Shown here piece by piece: positions 55,340 to 64,000 of a stretch of DNA of 64,000 nucleotides. Both the position numbers and the translations under genes were made by a program. The stretch spans positions 23,000 to 86,999 of the forward strand of contig JAFZDY010000011.1 of NCBI GenBank assembly GCA_017560945.1, in the 5' to 3' direction. The notes under the pieces were generated by a model. That model was given only the letters and a program-made list of their open reading frames with translations. It was not told the DNA's origin and did no database searches. This DNA is from Bacteroidaceae bacterium. Its GTDB lineage: Bacteria; Bacteroidota; Bacteroidia; Bacteroidales; Bacteroidaceae. Position 1 is the first letter of the stretch. Every line of letters begins with the position of its first letter.

Positions 55340-58300
55340 TTTCCTTATTGAAGAACTGCTGGTTCGTTATTTTAAGAAGATCAACGTTGAATCAGGAGAT
55401 AAGTTTTATATTGTAATAGAAGATGCAGCCTTACGTCAGGACTTCTATAAAGTTCTTCGTAACTCAGCCTTCACATGTAGCCAGAAGATTTATTTCCCTG
55501 GTTATGAGAAATATGGTATAGGTTCATCTGAATATGATACTGTAGCATTCACTTGTACAAGCAACGGTATACCCATCATCGTAAGCGGATGTGATGATGC
55601 TGGTGACGGATTCCAGACAATGATTCGCAACAATATCGGTGTCATGGGTAATCCAATCAGTGAAATGGCTGCTTTGTTTATTCTTCCAGGTACTAATGCC
55701 ATTGAGACCTTGCTGAGTGCTGGACAAAATCTGCAGGAAGAACCATATCCTTTGTGCCTCGACTCCATTACCAAGGCAATAGGTAATAAGATAGCCAACA
55801 AGATCAATACAATAGAAAAGGAATATTTGCGTAATCACGTCAACCGACTCCGCTTCCAGGATGATTATACATCGTTGTTTGATTTTGCGCCTGTGCTCTC
55901 AATCCTGCAGAAGCCAAGTCTTAAACATAGCTTTGCCCAACTTGATGCCTTTGAAGATTCTGAGATTTATGACAATATGTTTGCATCTACTGATATCAAC
56001 ATCAAGGAGCGAGTAAAGGACAATACTTCAGCCTTTTCTATCATCAGCGATATGATGAATGAAGCCTACGATCAGGATCAGTACAAACGTCTCACTACTT
56101 ACCTCGATCCGAAACTTGCTTATAAGATCTCGAATAATAAGGTTGACTGGAGAACCCTTGACTACAGAGAGATTCGCAAGAGCCATGACATTATTGTGGG
56201 TAATCCAACAATAACTCGTCCACATTTCAAGGTGGATGGTGATGCTGAATTGGTATCAAACGTAATAGGTCCTAAGAGCGAGAAAATTTCAAAGAATTTT
56301 GTCATTGTGTGTGATCCAGCTTCATCATCCACAACTCTCAAAGCATGCTTCAATAAGGACTTGAAAGATTATTCGCATGGTTCAATAACGAAGGTGTCCG
56401 GATGTAACCTTGTGTTTACTCTTGGACAGAAGTCACAGAAAGATAAAATTGGTGATGATAAGAATTACCATGAGGTTTCTGTCCTTCATCTAAAGACCAA
56501 AAACGTATTTCAAAGCATTACTCATTACTTCACCATTGATGCAAATGGTAACATCGTAGTAAATGTTCCCGACTCAGAAGATCGATTCACAATTGGTTTA
56601 GGCGCGAATCTTATAAACTATGATGGAATGACACCCGTTGAACTTGATGATAATTCGTATTTCCACATTGACATTGATCATAATGCCACAGAGGAACCGA
56701 TCATTCCATTTAAGTTTGGCGATGCTATCCTAAACATCCGTTTCAAGTATAAAGGTGAGAAAACTCCAACCCTTAATCCTAGTTCAATAACAGACGCCAT
56801 TTGGGGAAGTGAAGAAGGTGGTTATACACATGATGGAGATGAGGGAAACATTACTGGTACAATCAATGGCCCTATAGGTCCTGTTTACATCCATGAACGT
56901 TTCCGAAAATTGGTAAGTTTGGAGAAGCGTATGATCGATTGGAACACTCCATACTTCTACATTGAGAAGAATGAGTTTTGCAATGAAGATGAGATAAAAA
57001 CACAAAATCTATCGATTGCATACTCCATAGATACGGCTCTTGCACAAATTTTCAACTATTTCAAGGCAAGGAATACCGTACCATCTTTTATCCGTCCTGA
57101 TGCAGAACTAGTTCAACTTTATCAACGTTACATTGAGGCTGTCCACGATGAGATGTTGGACATTCCGAGCAATGGAGTCAGCTTCAGTAACACAAATGCC
57201 ATTAATATTTCAAAATTGGGTGTTGTGGAGTTTGAGGATGGCACAATCATGCTTTCTCCGTTCCATCCTCTTATGGTGGCTTATGCACTTCAGATGTCTG
57301 AGTCGATTGACTCCAACGAATATAACAAGAAAGTAATAGGCGAACTTTCACCTCTTTATCTCATGCCATACATTTACTATGGAAATAGGGTACTAAAGGC
57401 TATAAGCAGTACTGAGACAGAAGATATCCTTACTTGGGTAAAATACGACGAAGCTAACAATACACAGCAGCTATACGGAACGAAATCGACGTCAAAATTG
57501 GTCACCGAAAAGATACACAACTTTATAGATAACTTTAAATATTATTTCCCTGATGCGGATTGTCCGATACGCATAAGTGCCATCGGTTTGTCACAATCTG
57601 TAGACCTTGTCCGAGGTATTGTCAGCTTCATAGACACAAGTCGAAAGAAAGGTAGCGTACAACGTATTGAGATTCACGAGTACGTTGAGGACATATTGTT
57701 AGATACTTTTTTTGAGAAGTTGAACCGTCAATCATCTCGTGACAATATTTCAGAGTTTTTTAACATTCACAATTTCAACATTGCAGACAAGGATCTGAAT
57801 GAGATCATCCGTTTGCTGTTCAGTCGTGTCAGCTACTACAAACATACATTTAAGGATAGCCGAAAAATGGAAGGCTACAGTCATGTGACTTTCTTTAAGA
57901 TTAACTCTGGCACAAATTACACACCGTTGCCTGCCGTTCAACTTCGTACAGAAACATCGCTTGATGGTCTTGTTTCCATACCTTCTACCAACCTCATCGG
58001 TAGTAACTATCTAATGGGATTCGGTACATGCGGATTGAAGGATAACAATAGTCCAATCTACCTGATGGCACACGACATGAACAGTCTTTATGCAGGATTG
58101 GTGAATGATGGTTTGTCATCTTATAAAGAAGGTCAGTGTACCGCTAAGAGATACAGTTTCAAGGATGCAGATTTCTTGCAATCGGTTTACGATAACTCCA
58201 CTTGGGTAACGTTTGTTTATCCAGAGGTAGATATTGATTTCTTCTATAAACAAAAGAATATCTATGTTGTTCACTATGTTGAGCATCATTCCATTTCTGC

Positions 58301-60548
58301 CCGATTGGAGAGCATTACTGTTACTCAGCATGTTGTACAGTACAACAAGATGCTATTCAATTCTCTCCAAACATTTAAGTCGATAATCGGCACAAGTGAG
58401 GATTTTAGCCGCAAGATGATCAGTTATTTTAACTGTTTGAATGGTAAATGGCTACTTGATATTGCAGGAAAAACAGAGTTGATTATGCGCGAAAAGATGA
58501 GCCTTGTAGCCACATGCTTTGTAATGAAGCATTTTCTCAATCGTACCAATAACATCATCTGGGCACCGATTGCACTTGATGAAATAGTGCGTGCTACAGG
58601 CTCAATAGGAATGACTCAGGACGGATTGTTTTCGAAGAAAGATCTTGGCCTTGATGGACCTCTCTCAGATGACATTTTAATGATGGGTATTCGCCGCAAT
58701 AATAATGATGAGTTGGACGTGTTTTTCTATCCTGTTGAGGTAAAGGTTCTTGCTGATGACTCTGTCAGCAAGGGTGAGATACAGGTGGTAAACCTCTACA
58801 ACAAGGCATTGAAGGAAGTACTTTTTAAAGGTGACTCCTTTACAAGGAAGGTTTATCGTGCCTTGTTTGCGTCGCATTTCTTGTCGAATACAGAGAAGAT
58901 GCGTGCCAACGAACTAATGTCTGATGCTGACTATGAGAGCGTGAACGAATCGCGTTACGAAATGCTGAACGTTAAGTTCAACATCGTAGAAGAATTGCCA
59001 GTGGAGATTGGTAAGGCTGCCCTTGTGGTTTACTCTGATGCTACACCTAAGTCGTTGAGAACAGAATGGATTGATGACGTGCCCGTATGCCACATTCGCA
59101 TGATGGAATCTGATTGCTACCGTATTGTGGCTAATCCCGATACACAGCTTCTTCAGTTTGTGGAAGAGTCTGCAATTGCTGTTGCACCTCAGCCGAGGGC
59201 AAGTACTGCATCAACTATGCCTATAACACCAATTACGTCAACTTCAGGTGCGACGACATCGTGTCAGCCAGTTATGTTTTTTGAGCCGGATGGTCAAATT
59301 ACTAAAGATGAGAATGAAGATCCTTCTACGCATGTTGTTTCTTTATATCCAGAACACAAGGAAGAATCTTTGCTGATGGTAGCAGACGGGGTTCATCAGG
59401 GCATAAAGATAAGACTTGGAAAAGACCGAAAAGGTTCGCCAATCATTTTCGAAGCAAATAACACCACAAAAATTTCCCATCCGAACATGGGTGTCGTCGG
59501 TGGTATGGGATTTGGAAAAACACAGTTTTCTCTTTCACTTATAGCACAGTTTGCCAAAGAGAGCGAGCACAATGTTGATGGTCGTCCCATCGGCATGTTG
59601 ATCTTCGATTACAAAGGTGATGATTATTCGACGGAAGCTTTTCTAAAGCAGGTAAATGGCAAGTGCTACAGCTTTAATTTTCCGTTCAATCCATTGAAAC
59701 TGATTGTTACGGACAAAACAAAGTTTATGAATCTGCCAGCTGTAACAGCAGACAGAATAAGTGATTCGTTTGCCAAGGCTTATGGATTGGGACAGGTACA
59801 GCAGAGCACCATTAAGCAGATTATTCTTGAAACCTATCAAGATTTTGGCATTACAAATAATCCATCCACATGGAGCAAGCCACAGCCAACGATGAGCAAT
59901 GTGTTAGATAAATATTTTGAACAATACGATGCCAAGGATAAGACATATGCTCTGTTTGACAAACTGAGAGATTACATGATCTTTACACCAGATAACAGCG
60001 AGTGCGTTTCGCTCTTCGAGTGGTTGGATGGTGTAAAAGTCATTGACCTTACTCCATATCCAGGCGATACGAAAAAGGTGATTGTTTCGTTAATTTTGGA
60101 TCTTTTTTATGAGGAAATGCGACAGTTGGGCGCTAGCAAGTTAGATGATCCGTATCGAGAATTACGTGCGATGATTCTTGTGGACGAGGCACACCAGTTT
60201 CTCAATAAGGATTTCAATTCGTTCCGAAACATCATCAGCGAAGGTCGAATGTTTGGTGTTGGTATGGTGCTCTCGACTCAGAACCTTTCAGACTTCAAAT
60301 CAGCAAAGCAGGAGTATTCGCAATATATCCTCAGTTGGGTTATACTCCACCTAAATAACATTACAAAAGCGGAGGTGTCAAATATTTTTGGTTCAAATGA
60401 CCCGAATTGTCAGGCATACGTTGACATTGTGAGTAAGGCTGACAAATTCCATGGTATCTGCAAGATTGGTAATGAGGTCAAGGCTATCCACACTTTGCCG
60501 TATTATGAACTCATAAAAGAAGACAAACGTTTCATAACGAAATTATAA
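55320..60548 (+). CDS. dptH: DptH-like HerA/FtsK-type ATPase of phosphorothioation-dependent restriction
   Basis: 1742 residues, the usual large size for DptH. The first 1300 or so residues are a long region of mixed fold with no clear motif, ending in a low-complexity linker (PRASTASTMPITPITSTSGATTS, about 1294-1316). The C-terminal 350 residues are a HerA/FtsK-type motor: Walker A GVVGGMGFGKTQFS (about 1390-1403), FDYKGDDYS, Walker B MILVDEAHQFLNKDF (about 1617-1631), and STQNLSDF. DptH is thought to translocate on DNA and help recruit or form the nuclease. An efficient terminator lies 100 bases downstream inside the convergent mob gene. Confidence 0.84.
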   Translation: MYELFYNFLIEELLVRYFKKINVESGDKFYIVIEDAALRQDFYKVLRNSAFTCSQKIYFPGYEKYGIGSSEYDTVAFTCTSNGIPIIVSGCDDAGDGFQTMIRNNIGVMGNPISEMAALFILPGTNAIETLLSAGQNLQEEPYPLCLDSITKAIGNKIANKINTIEKEYLRNHVNRLRFQDDYTSLFDFAPVLSILQKPSLKHSFAQLDAFEDSEIYDNMFASTDINIKERVKDNTSAFSIISDMMNEAYDQDQYKRLTTYLDPKLAYKISNNKVDWRTLDYREIRKSHDIIVGNPTITRPHFKVDGDAELVSNVIGPKSEKISKNFVIVCDPASSSTTLKACFNKDLKDYSHGSITKVSGCNLVFTLGQKSQKDKIGDDKNYHEVSVLHLKTKNVFQSITHYFTIDANGNIVVNVPDSEDRFTIGLGANLINYDGMTPVELDDNSYFHIDIDHNATEEPIIPFKFGDAILNIRFKYKGEKTPTLNPSSITDAIWGSEEGGYTHDGDEGNITGTINGPIGPVYIHERFRKLVSLEKRMIDWNTPYFYIEKNEFCNEDEIKTQNLSIAYSIDTALAQIFNYFKARNTVPSFIRPDAELVQLYQRYIEAVHDEMLDIPSNGVSFSNTNAINISKLGVVEFEDGTIMLSPFHPLMVAYALQMSESIDSNEYNKKVIGELSPLYLMPYIYYGNRVLKAISSTETEDILTWVKYDEANNTQQLYGTKSTSKLVTEKIHNFIDNFKYYFPDADCPIRISAIGLSQSVDLVRGIVSFIDTSRKKGSVQRIEIHEYVEDILLDTFFEKLNRQSSRDNISEFFNIHNFNIADKDLNEIIRLLFSRVSYYKHTFKDSRKMEGYSHVTFFKINSGTNYTPLPAVQLRTETSLDGLVSIPSTNLIGSNYLMGFGTCGLKDNNSPIYLMAHDMNSLYAGLVNDGLSSYKEGQCTAKRYSFKDADFLQSVYDNSTWVTFVYPEVDIDFFYKQKNIYVVHYVEHHSISARLESITVTQHVVQYNKMLFNSLQTFKSIIGTSEDFSRKMISYFNCLNGKWLLDIAGKTELIMREKMSLVATCFVMKHFLNRTNNIIWAPIALDEIVRATGSIGMTQDGLFSKKDLGLDGPLSDDILMMGIRRNNNDELDVFFYPVEVKVLADDSVSKGEIQVVNLYNKALKEVLFKGDSFTRKVYRALFASHFLSNTEKMRANELMSDADYESVNESRYEMLNVKFNIVEELPVEIGKAALVVYSDATPKSLRTEWIDDVPVCHIRMMESDCYRIVANPDTQLLQFVEESAIAVAPQPRASTASTMPITPITSTSGATTSCQPVMFFEPDGQITKDENEDPSTHVVSLYPEHKEESLLMVADGVHQGIKIRLGKDRKGSPIIFEANNTTKISHPNMGVVGGMGFGKTQFSLSLIAQFAKESEHNVDGRPIGMLIFDYKGDDYSTEAFLKQVNGKCYSFNFPFNPLKLIVTDKTKFMNLPAVTADRISDSFAKAYGLGQVQQSTIKQIILETYQDFGITNNPSTWSKPQPTMSNVLDKYFEQYDAKDKTYALFDKLRDYMIFTPDNSECVSLFEWLDGVKVIDLTPYPGDTKKVIVSLILDLFYEEMRQLGASKLDDPYRELRAMILVDEAHQFLNKDFNSFRNIISEGRMFGVGMVLSTQNLSDFKSAKQEYSQYILSWVILHLNNITKAEVSNIFGSNDPNCQAYVDIVSKADKFHGICKIGNEVKAIHTLPYYELIKEDKRFITKL

Positions 60549-60599
60549 ATTTTCATAAGTATTTGGTTGAACTATCATTTTGATAGAGAAAGCAAGTAT

Positions 60600-61325
60600 T
60601 TATTTATTGTCATCGGTAGATGAATATTTAAAATCATAAGTTTTATTGGGGTTAGTCACGTTAGGACTAACCCCAGTTTTTTTCCATTGCAATTCCATCA
60701 GCTGCATTCGTTCATGTAGTGCCATATTATCCCGAATAATAAATCCTGTTAATCCTATGGAAATTGTCCATAGGCATATCAGGATAATTAGGATTAGATT
60801 TTTAACATGTTTGCTATGCCAAATTCGTTTAGCCCAGTAGCAGGGTATGTCAGCCAGGATATATGAGATTAAGTCTTTGGGAGTATGAGGCATCATAGGA
60901 AATTCGTAGGGTTGCTGTAGGCTGTTCTGGATATAGTCATTAATAGCTGTCAATTGGCTTTCAATTTTCTCAATGGCAGTCTTACGCTTTTCTTGTTCCT
61001 TGTTCGCTTGATAGAAGTTATGATAGACTTTATCCCAATATTCAGCAAGTCTCTTTAATTTATTGATAATATCATTATAGCTTTCGGATACAGAATTTTC
61101 ATATTCCTCCGTCTCCGCTTTTCGTTTCTCTTCTTCCTCCTTAAACTTCTGTTGGCGTTTTTCCAACAATATTCTGACCTCATTGGCTGCAGCCTGGGCT
61201 ATTTTGTTTTCTAATTCATCCCAATTAGGGACGTTTTGGGGTGATTGCGAAGAATTATTCTTTTTAAATTCTTCGATGCTCTGCCTTATGCTACTGAGAT
61301 TGGCAGCTATTATATCTTCTTTCAT
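60600..61325 (-). CDS. Coiled-coil membrane protein of the mobilization region
   Basis: 241 residues. Residues about 45-130 are a charged coiled coil (KRQQKFKEEEEKRKAETEEYE … KEQEKRKTAIEKIESQL), and about 176-197 is a transmembrane helix (LILIILICLWTISIGLTGFII). The start overlaps the relaxase stop by one base (TAATG), so the two are translationally linked. Proteins of this form follow MOBP relaxases in Bacteroides mobilizable elements and may link the relaxosome to the coupling apparatus. A 67-bp piece of this gene is duplicated near 41.2 kb. Confidence 0.72.
   Translation of the reverse strand: MKEDIIAANLSSIRQSIEEFKKNNSSQSPQNVPNWDELENKIAQAAANEVRILLEKRQQKFKEEEEKRKAETEEYENSVSESYNDIINKLKRLAEYWDKVYHNFYQANKEQEKRKTAIEKIESQLTAINDYIQNSLQQPYEFPMMPHTPKDLISYILADIPCYWAKRIWHSKHVKNLILIILICLWTISIGLTGFIIRDNMALHERMQLMELQWKKTGVSPNVTNPNKTYDFKYSSTDDNK
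60648..60683 (+). terminator. Terminator for the dpt operon, inside the convergent mob gene
   Basis: Perfect 10-bp stem GGGGTTAGTC (60648-60657) and GACTAACCCC (60665-60674) with a 7-base loop, then AGTTTTTTT. On the plus strand it lies 100 bases after dptH. On the minus strand it is part of the coding sequence (GVSPNVTNPNKT). Confidence 0.8.
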
Positions 61326-62380
61326 TATCTTCGTCTTTTATAGGTTCGATTATTATTGTTGTCTTTTTCTTTGTTATCATCGCGCCATCCACGGTTATCA
61401 CTACCGCCACCTCCACCGCCAGTTTCTACTTGATGGGGTTGAAGCAAGAGCTCAATCATAGCTTCACCAACGGCTGACGAGGATGTATTGCCTGTACTTC
61501 CGCTTTCTGATAAATTGGACTCCGTGGTTATAGCATGCCCATTAGAATGATTGGCTGAAACCTCATCTTTTACAAAAGGAGAAAGAGACTTCTCTTCATA
61601 TGGATTTGAACTTCCCTGAATTCTTCTTTCGCCCAATTTGAAACATAGTTGGCCATAGGTTAATACCTTGGGCTCCAATTTGGATCCAGAGATACTTATT
61701 TGATGGTTCGCAAATGAAATCCCTCTGATTGTATTTGTTTGGCTGCTTGTAAAGAAGCGGATACTGATGCCTGTTTCTTTCAGAAGTCTGCAAAAATCGT
61801 CCCAATTGGATGACCTATCGAGAATGTTGTTGATGTCCATTCTCAGTTTATGTTTCTTGGCTTCATACCCACGTAATCTGTCTTCATGGATTTTCTTGCT
61901 TTTGGATGGAGCCACATACAATCCATATTTCTTGTTGAGTAATTTGCATACCGCCATATTCCGTATTCGTTCACGACTATCAGAAATGACATTACCGTCG
62001 TTATCTATTCGGTTAAAGACAAGATGACAATGGGGATGCTCGGTGTCAAGATGTCTGGCAATGATGTACTGCGTATTGGTGATACTCATCTCTTTCATCC
62101 AATCTTTAGCAATCCTAACCATGAGTTCATCCCCCTTTTCGTCATCGGTGAAAAGATGGACATCGTTAGGAGAGAAGCCTAACGATATATGCTTGACTGG
62201 TTTTGCTATCTTAGAACGCATGGATGCTTGGATGCTGAATGAATCTGCTATGGACTTATTGCTGATAATACATACATCCTTATAATCTATGAGTCGTGCT
62301 TTCTTCTTGTCATTGTTGTAATCATGGGCATAATCCACGATACCAGCAAATGATTCTCTTGTCTTTATCTTTGCTATCAT
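61325..62380 (-). CDS. Relaxase/mobilization nuclease (MOBP type)
   Basis: 351 residues. The relaxase domain is in residues about 1-230. The metal-binding histidines are in ARHLDTEHPHCHLVFNRID (H110, H115, H117, H119), with the family start MIAKIKTRESFAGIVDYAHDY. The C-terminal part is a low-complexity acidic and glycine-rich tail (EVETGGGGGGSDNRGW, DDNKEKDNNNN). It nicks the transfer origin and pilots the strand during mobilization by a helper conjugative element. It follows mobC by 3 bases. It ends in a one-base overlap with the coiled-coil gene. Confidence 0.92.
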   Translation of the reverse strand: MIAKIKTRESFAGIVDYAHDYNNDKKKARLIDYKDVCIISNKSIADSFSIQASMRSKIAKPVKHISLGFSPNDVHLFTDDEKGDELMVRIAKDWMKEMSITNTQYIIARHLDTEHPHCHLVFNRIDNDGNVISDSRERIRNMAVCKLLNKKYGLYVAPSKSKKIHEDRLRGYEAKKHKLRMDINNILDRSSNWDDFCRLLKETGISIRFFTSSQTNTIRGISFANHQISISGSKLEPKVLTYGQLCFKLGERRIQGSSNPYEEKSLSPFVKDEVSANHSNGHAITTESNLSESGSTGNTSSSAVGEAMIELLLQPHQVETGGGGGGSDNRGWRDDNKEKDNNNNRTYKRRR

Positions 62381-62383
62381 ATA

Positions 62384-62737
62384 TTACCTGAATTCGTTGA
62401 TGAGGTTGAGTAATACGTTAATGATTTCCTGACATGAATGGTAGGTTTCTTCAAAACCGAACGCATGCATCTTATGAGCAATCTGATTGACATTGTTGGC
62501 AACTCCGGCTATGTCTCTGATGAGTGCTGCCTGTTCTGAATTGATGCGTTCTTTTACGCTTCCATCCATGGCTGCTTGGTGGCAATATTCACTGATGGAT
62601 AGTCCGCATTTATTGGCTTTATCCTTGATGTAGATATAGTCGGATTCATTGAACATGACTTGGCAACTCTTGGTTCTCTTTTGATATTCGGCTAATTTGG
62701 GACGACCGCCAACTTTTTTCTTTTCTGGCATAGGCAT
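62384..62737 (-). CDS. MobC-like relaxosome accessory protein
   Basis: 117 residues. The N-terminal part (KKKVGGRPKLAEYQKRTKSCQVMFNESDYIYIKDKANKCGLSISEYCHQAAM) looks like a ribbon-helix-helix DNA-binding domain, and the C-terminal part (LIRDIAGVANNVNQIAHKMHAFGFEETYHSCQEIINVLLNLIN) is the conserved MobC helix region. It helps the relaxase bind and open the transfer origin. Two near-adjacent Met codons (residues 1 and 3) are possible starts. An origin of transfer is expected in the 62738-63150 gap, but I cannot point to it. Confidence 0.86.
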   Translation of the reverse strand: MPMPEKKKVGGRPKLAEYQKRTKSCQVMFNESDYIYIKDKANKCGLSISEYCHQAAMDGSVKERINSEQAALIRDIAGVANNVNQIAHKMHAFGFEETYHSCQEIINVLLNLINEFR

Positions 62738-62848
62738 TATTTTTGAAGGAGATTTTAGAAGGCAAGTTTATGGCATTTCAATAGAGGGAGCCAATAGTTT
62801 TAGTCGGACTAAAACACAAACTTGCTCTTCTAAAATCGTTACCATTAC

Positions 62849-63106
62849 TTATTGTACATTACAATGCAGTGTGATACTGCGTTTCGGGATATGTCTGACA
62901 TGGATGAGTCTTGTAATGCCAGTCTCAAATACCAAATGTTTATGAGAGAAACATTCTGAAGCAATTGCTTCTTCGATTAGTTTATAATCAATTACTTTAT
63001 GCACCGCATGATTTTTAATCGTATAAGTGAGTGTATTCTTCACGGTTGGATGTCCCATTTTCTGTAATGTCAAATTTTGCTTTTCTTGTTTTCTATACTT
63101 CTTCAT
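62849..63106 (-). pseudogene. Possible C-terminal remnant of a tyrosine recombinase
   Basis: 85 residues. TLQKMGHPTVKNTLTYT resembles the end of tyrosine recombinase domains (LGHxxxxTTxxY), and the following KLIEEAIASECF resembles a tail seen in some integrases. The arginine, histidine and catalytic tyrosine box is incomplete, and no N-terminal part is present. It may be a remnant of the element's integrase or an unrelated small protein. Upstream 62738-62848 and downstream 63107-63153 hold no other gene; the whole gap between mobC and the DUF3987 gene is otherwise AT-rich. Confidence 0.35.
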
Positions 63107-63153
63107 ATTCGTAAAATTTATGGTCGTTTGACCGGTTCTGTAAATTGATATGT

Positions 63154-64000
63154 TTATTTTCTTTCGATCTTCTCATAGTGACCTTGTGAGATTCGGTTTA
63201 GTTTTCCTTTTTTAATGTATTTGTCAATCCACTTGATGGCAGTATTCGGATTCTCATTGTATTGTTCTACCAATGAATCGAATGTGTTCTTACTGAATGT
63301 ATCTGGTAGCAAATCAAAGAAACGTTCGCTTCTTTTGAGAGATTCGGATTCACGATTTATTCCCAAATACGGAGTTAGTTTTTTATACCAATAGACTGAA
63401 TGCTCAATAATCGTGTCACATATAGTCATGACTGTTCGGTAATCAACTTCCTGGCATACAAGTGGGAACGTATCATCAGGTGCTCTAATTGTAGGCAAGT
63501 GGTTCAATCTTCTAAGTGTAGTCAATAACATCATCATGCGAAATGCAATCAATCCCATTCTGCGAATGACACCTTGAATGCGGTCATCCACTTCATCGCA
63601 ATACTTGTTGTTGATATGAATCAGGTGTTCAACAAAATCTATTTGCAGATGAGATGGTAGGGAAAAAGAATAATTACCACTCTGTATAAACTCCACTTGA
63701 TAGTGATAGAGTTCTTCTCCAAGATTCCTGAAGATGACATTCTTTGATTTGGAAATGTCGTCCGTGGCAAACACATTCCTGATATAACGTTTATACGGAA
63801 GCATATTAAAGATGAAACGACTCATCAATCCGTTTTCTGTATCAGGAATAAGTCTGCGTACCTGTTCGGGAGTGCCTGCTAGAACAACGGACAATCTAGG
63901 ATTTTTTACCTCAAGATATTCTCTGTCCTTTCTTCTACTCAAACTGATTGTTTCATGATGATATGCTTTACGGAGCGTGTCAGAGTAATTGCCATAATCA
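63154..64000 (-). CDS. DUF3987 primase/helicase-like protein, C-terminal part
   Basis: The frame is open to the right edge (…DYGNYSDTLRKAYHHETISLSRRKDREY), so the start lies outside the window. The visible 281 or so residues include NPRLSVVLAGTPEQVRRLIPDTENGLMSRFIFNML, the hallmark of DUF3987, and a C-terminal winged-helix-like end (KNTFDSLVEQYNENPNTAIKWIDKYIKKGKL). DUF3987 proteins are P-loop ATPases related to VirE/D5 replication proteins and are carried by mobilizable elements in Bacteroidetes. It belongs with the mobC and relaxase genes. Confidence 0.86.
   Translation of the reverse strand, partial: DYGNYSDTLRKAYHHETISLSRRKDREYLEVKNPRLSVVLAGTPEQVRRLIPDTENGLMSRFIFNMLPYKRYIRNVFATDDISKSKNVIFRNLGEELYHYQVEFIQSGNYSFSLPSHLQIDFVEHLIHINNKYCDEVDDRIQGVIRRMGLIAFRMMMLLTTLRRLNHLPTIRAPDDTFPLVCQEVDYRTVMTICDTIIEHSVYWYKKLTPYLGINRESESLKRSERFFDLLPDTFSKNTFDSLVEQYNENPNTAIKWIDKYIKKGKLNRISQGHYEKIERK

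Noticed and set aside
48731-60548. Considered as a BREX or DISARM locus
   Set aside because: There is no PglX, PglZ, BrxC, or DrmA/B-type gene and no methyltransferase; DptF/G/H-like order, size and motifs fit better.

Overview
The window is chromosomal DNA from a member of the Bacteroidales, most likely a Prevotella/Paraprevotella-like lineage; the genus is an inference. The evidence is SusC/SusD pairs, a complete SprA (type IX secretion translocon), type IX C-terminal sorting tails, DUF6029/DUF4302/DUF6078 families, start codons without strong Shine-Dalgarno sites, and repeated Bacteroidetes-type -7 boxes (TAnnTTTG) about 30-45 bases before start codons.

Positions 1-15240 are core genome: recG (5' end cut by the window), a FucP-type sugar transporter, radC, a nitroreductase, diaminopimelate dehydrogenase (minus strand), ruvA, sprA and an Smr/DUF2027 protein. 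Positions 15306-32080 are an envelope and secretion region. It holds a large minus-strand surface protein with a thioredoxin-like CxxC and a sorting tail, then a plus-strand series: TlpA-like thioredoxin, DUF6029 outer-membrane protein, Omp28 lipoprotein, sorting-tail protein, SusC, SusD, zinc metallopeptidase lipoprotein, DUF4302 lipoprotein, and another sorting-tail protein, ending at a strong terminator. SprA plus three sorting-tail proteins make a coherent type IX secretion theme. A sodium:alanine symporter follows on the minus strand.

From about 33.9 kb the character changes to an AT-richer accessory island with decayed genes and defence-like genes. It has a Fic protein flanked by two broken copies of an XRE regulator, and a UvrD/HelD-type helicase with a likely embedded PD-(D/E)XK nuclease, followed by an accessory protein, an HNH endonuclease and a BRO-like antirepressor. 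It also has a RhuM remnant, a 22-bp palindromic repeat array, DUF6078, a TonB receptor, two fragments of a second fic gene, an ATPase/nuclease-like pair, and an intact XRE regulator.

The most interesting locus is 48731-60548, a tightly packed five-gene operon: DUF4365-TPR protein, radical SAM protein, DptF, DptG, DptH. DptFGH is the restriction arm of the Dnd DNA phosphorothioation system, but no dndA-E modification gene is in the window. Instead a radical SAM enzyme with a CX3CX2C cluster motif lies 5 bases upstream of dptF. This could be a restriction system tied to a different DNA mark or trigger. The window ends inside a mobilizable element on the minus strand (coiled-coil membrane protein, MOBP-type relaxase, MobC, possible integrase remnant, DUF3987 protein). 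A fragment of its mob region is also found near 41.2 kb, which suggests repeated element traffic through this island.
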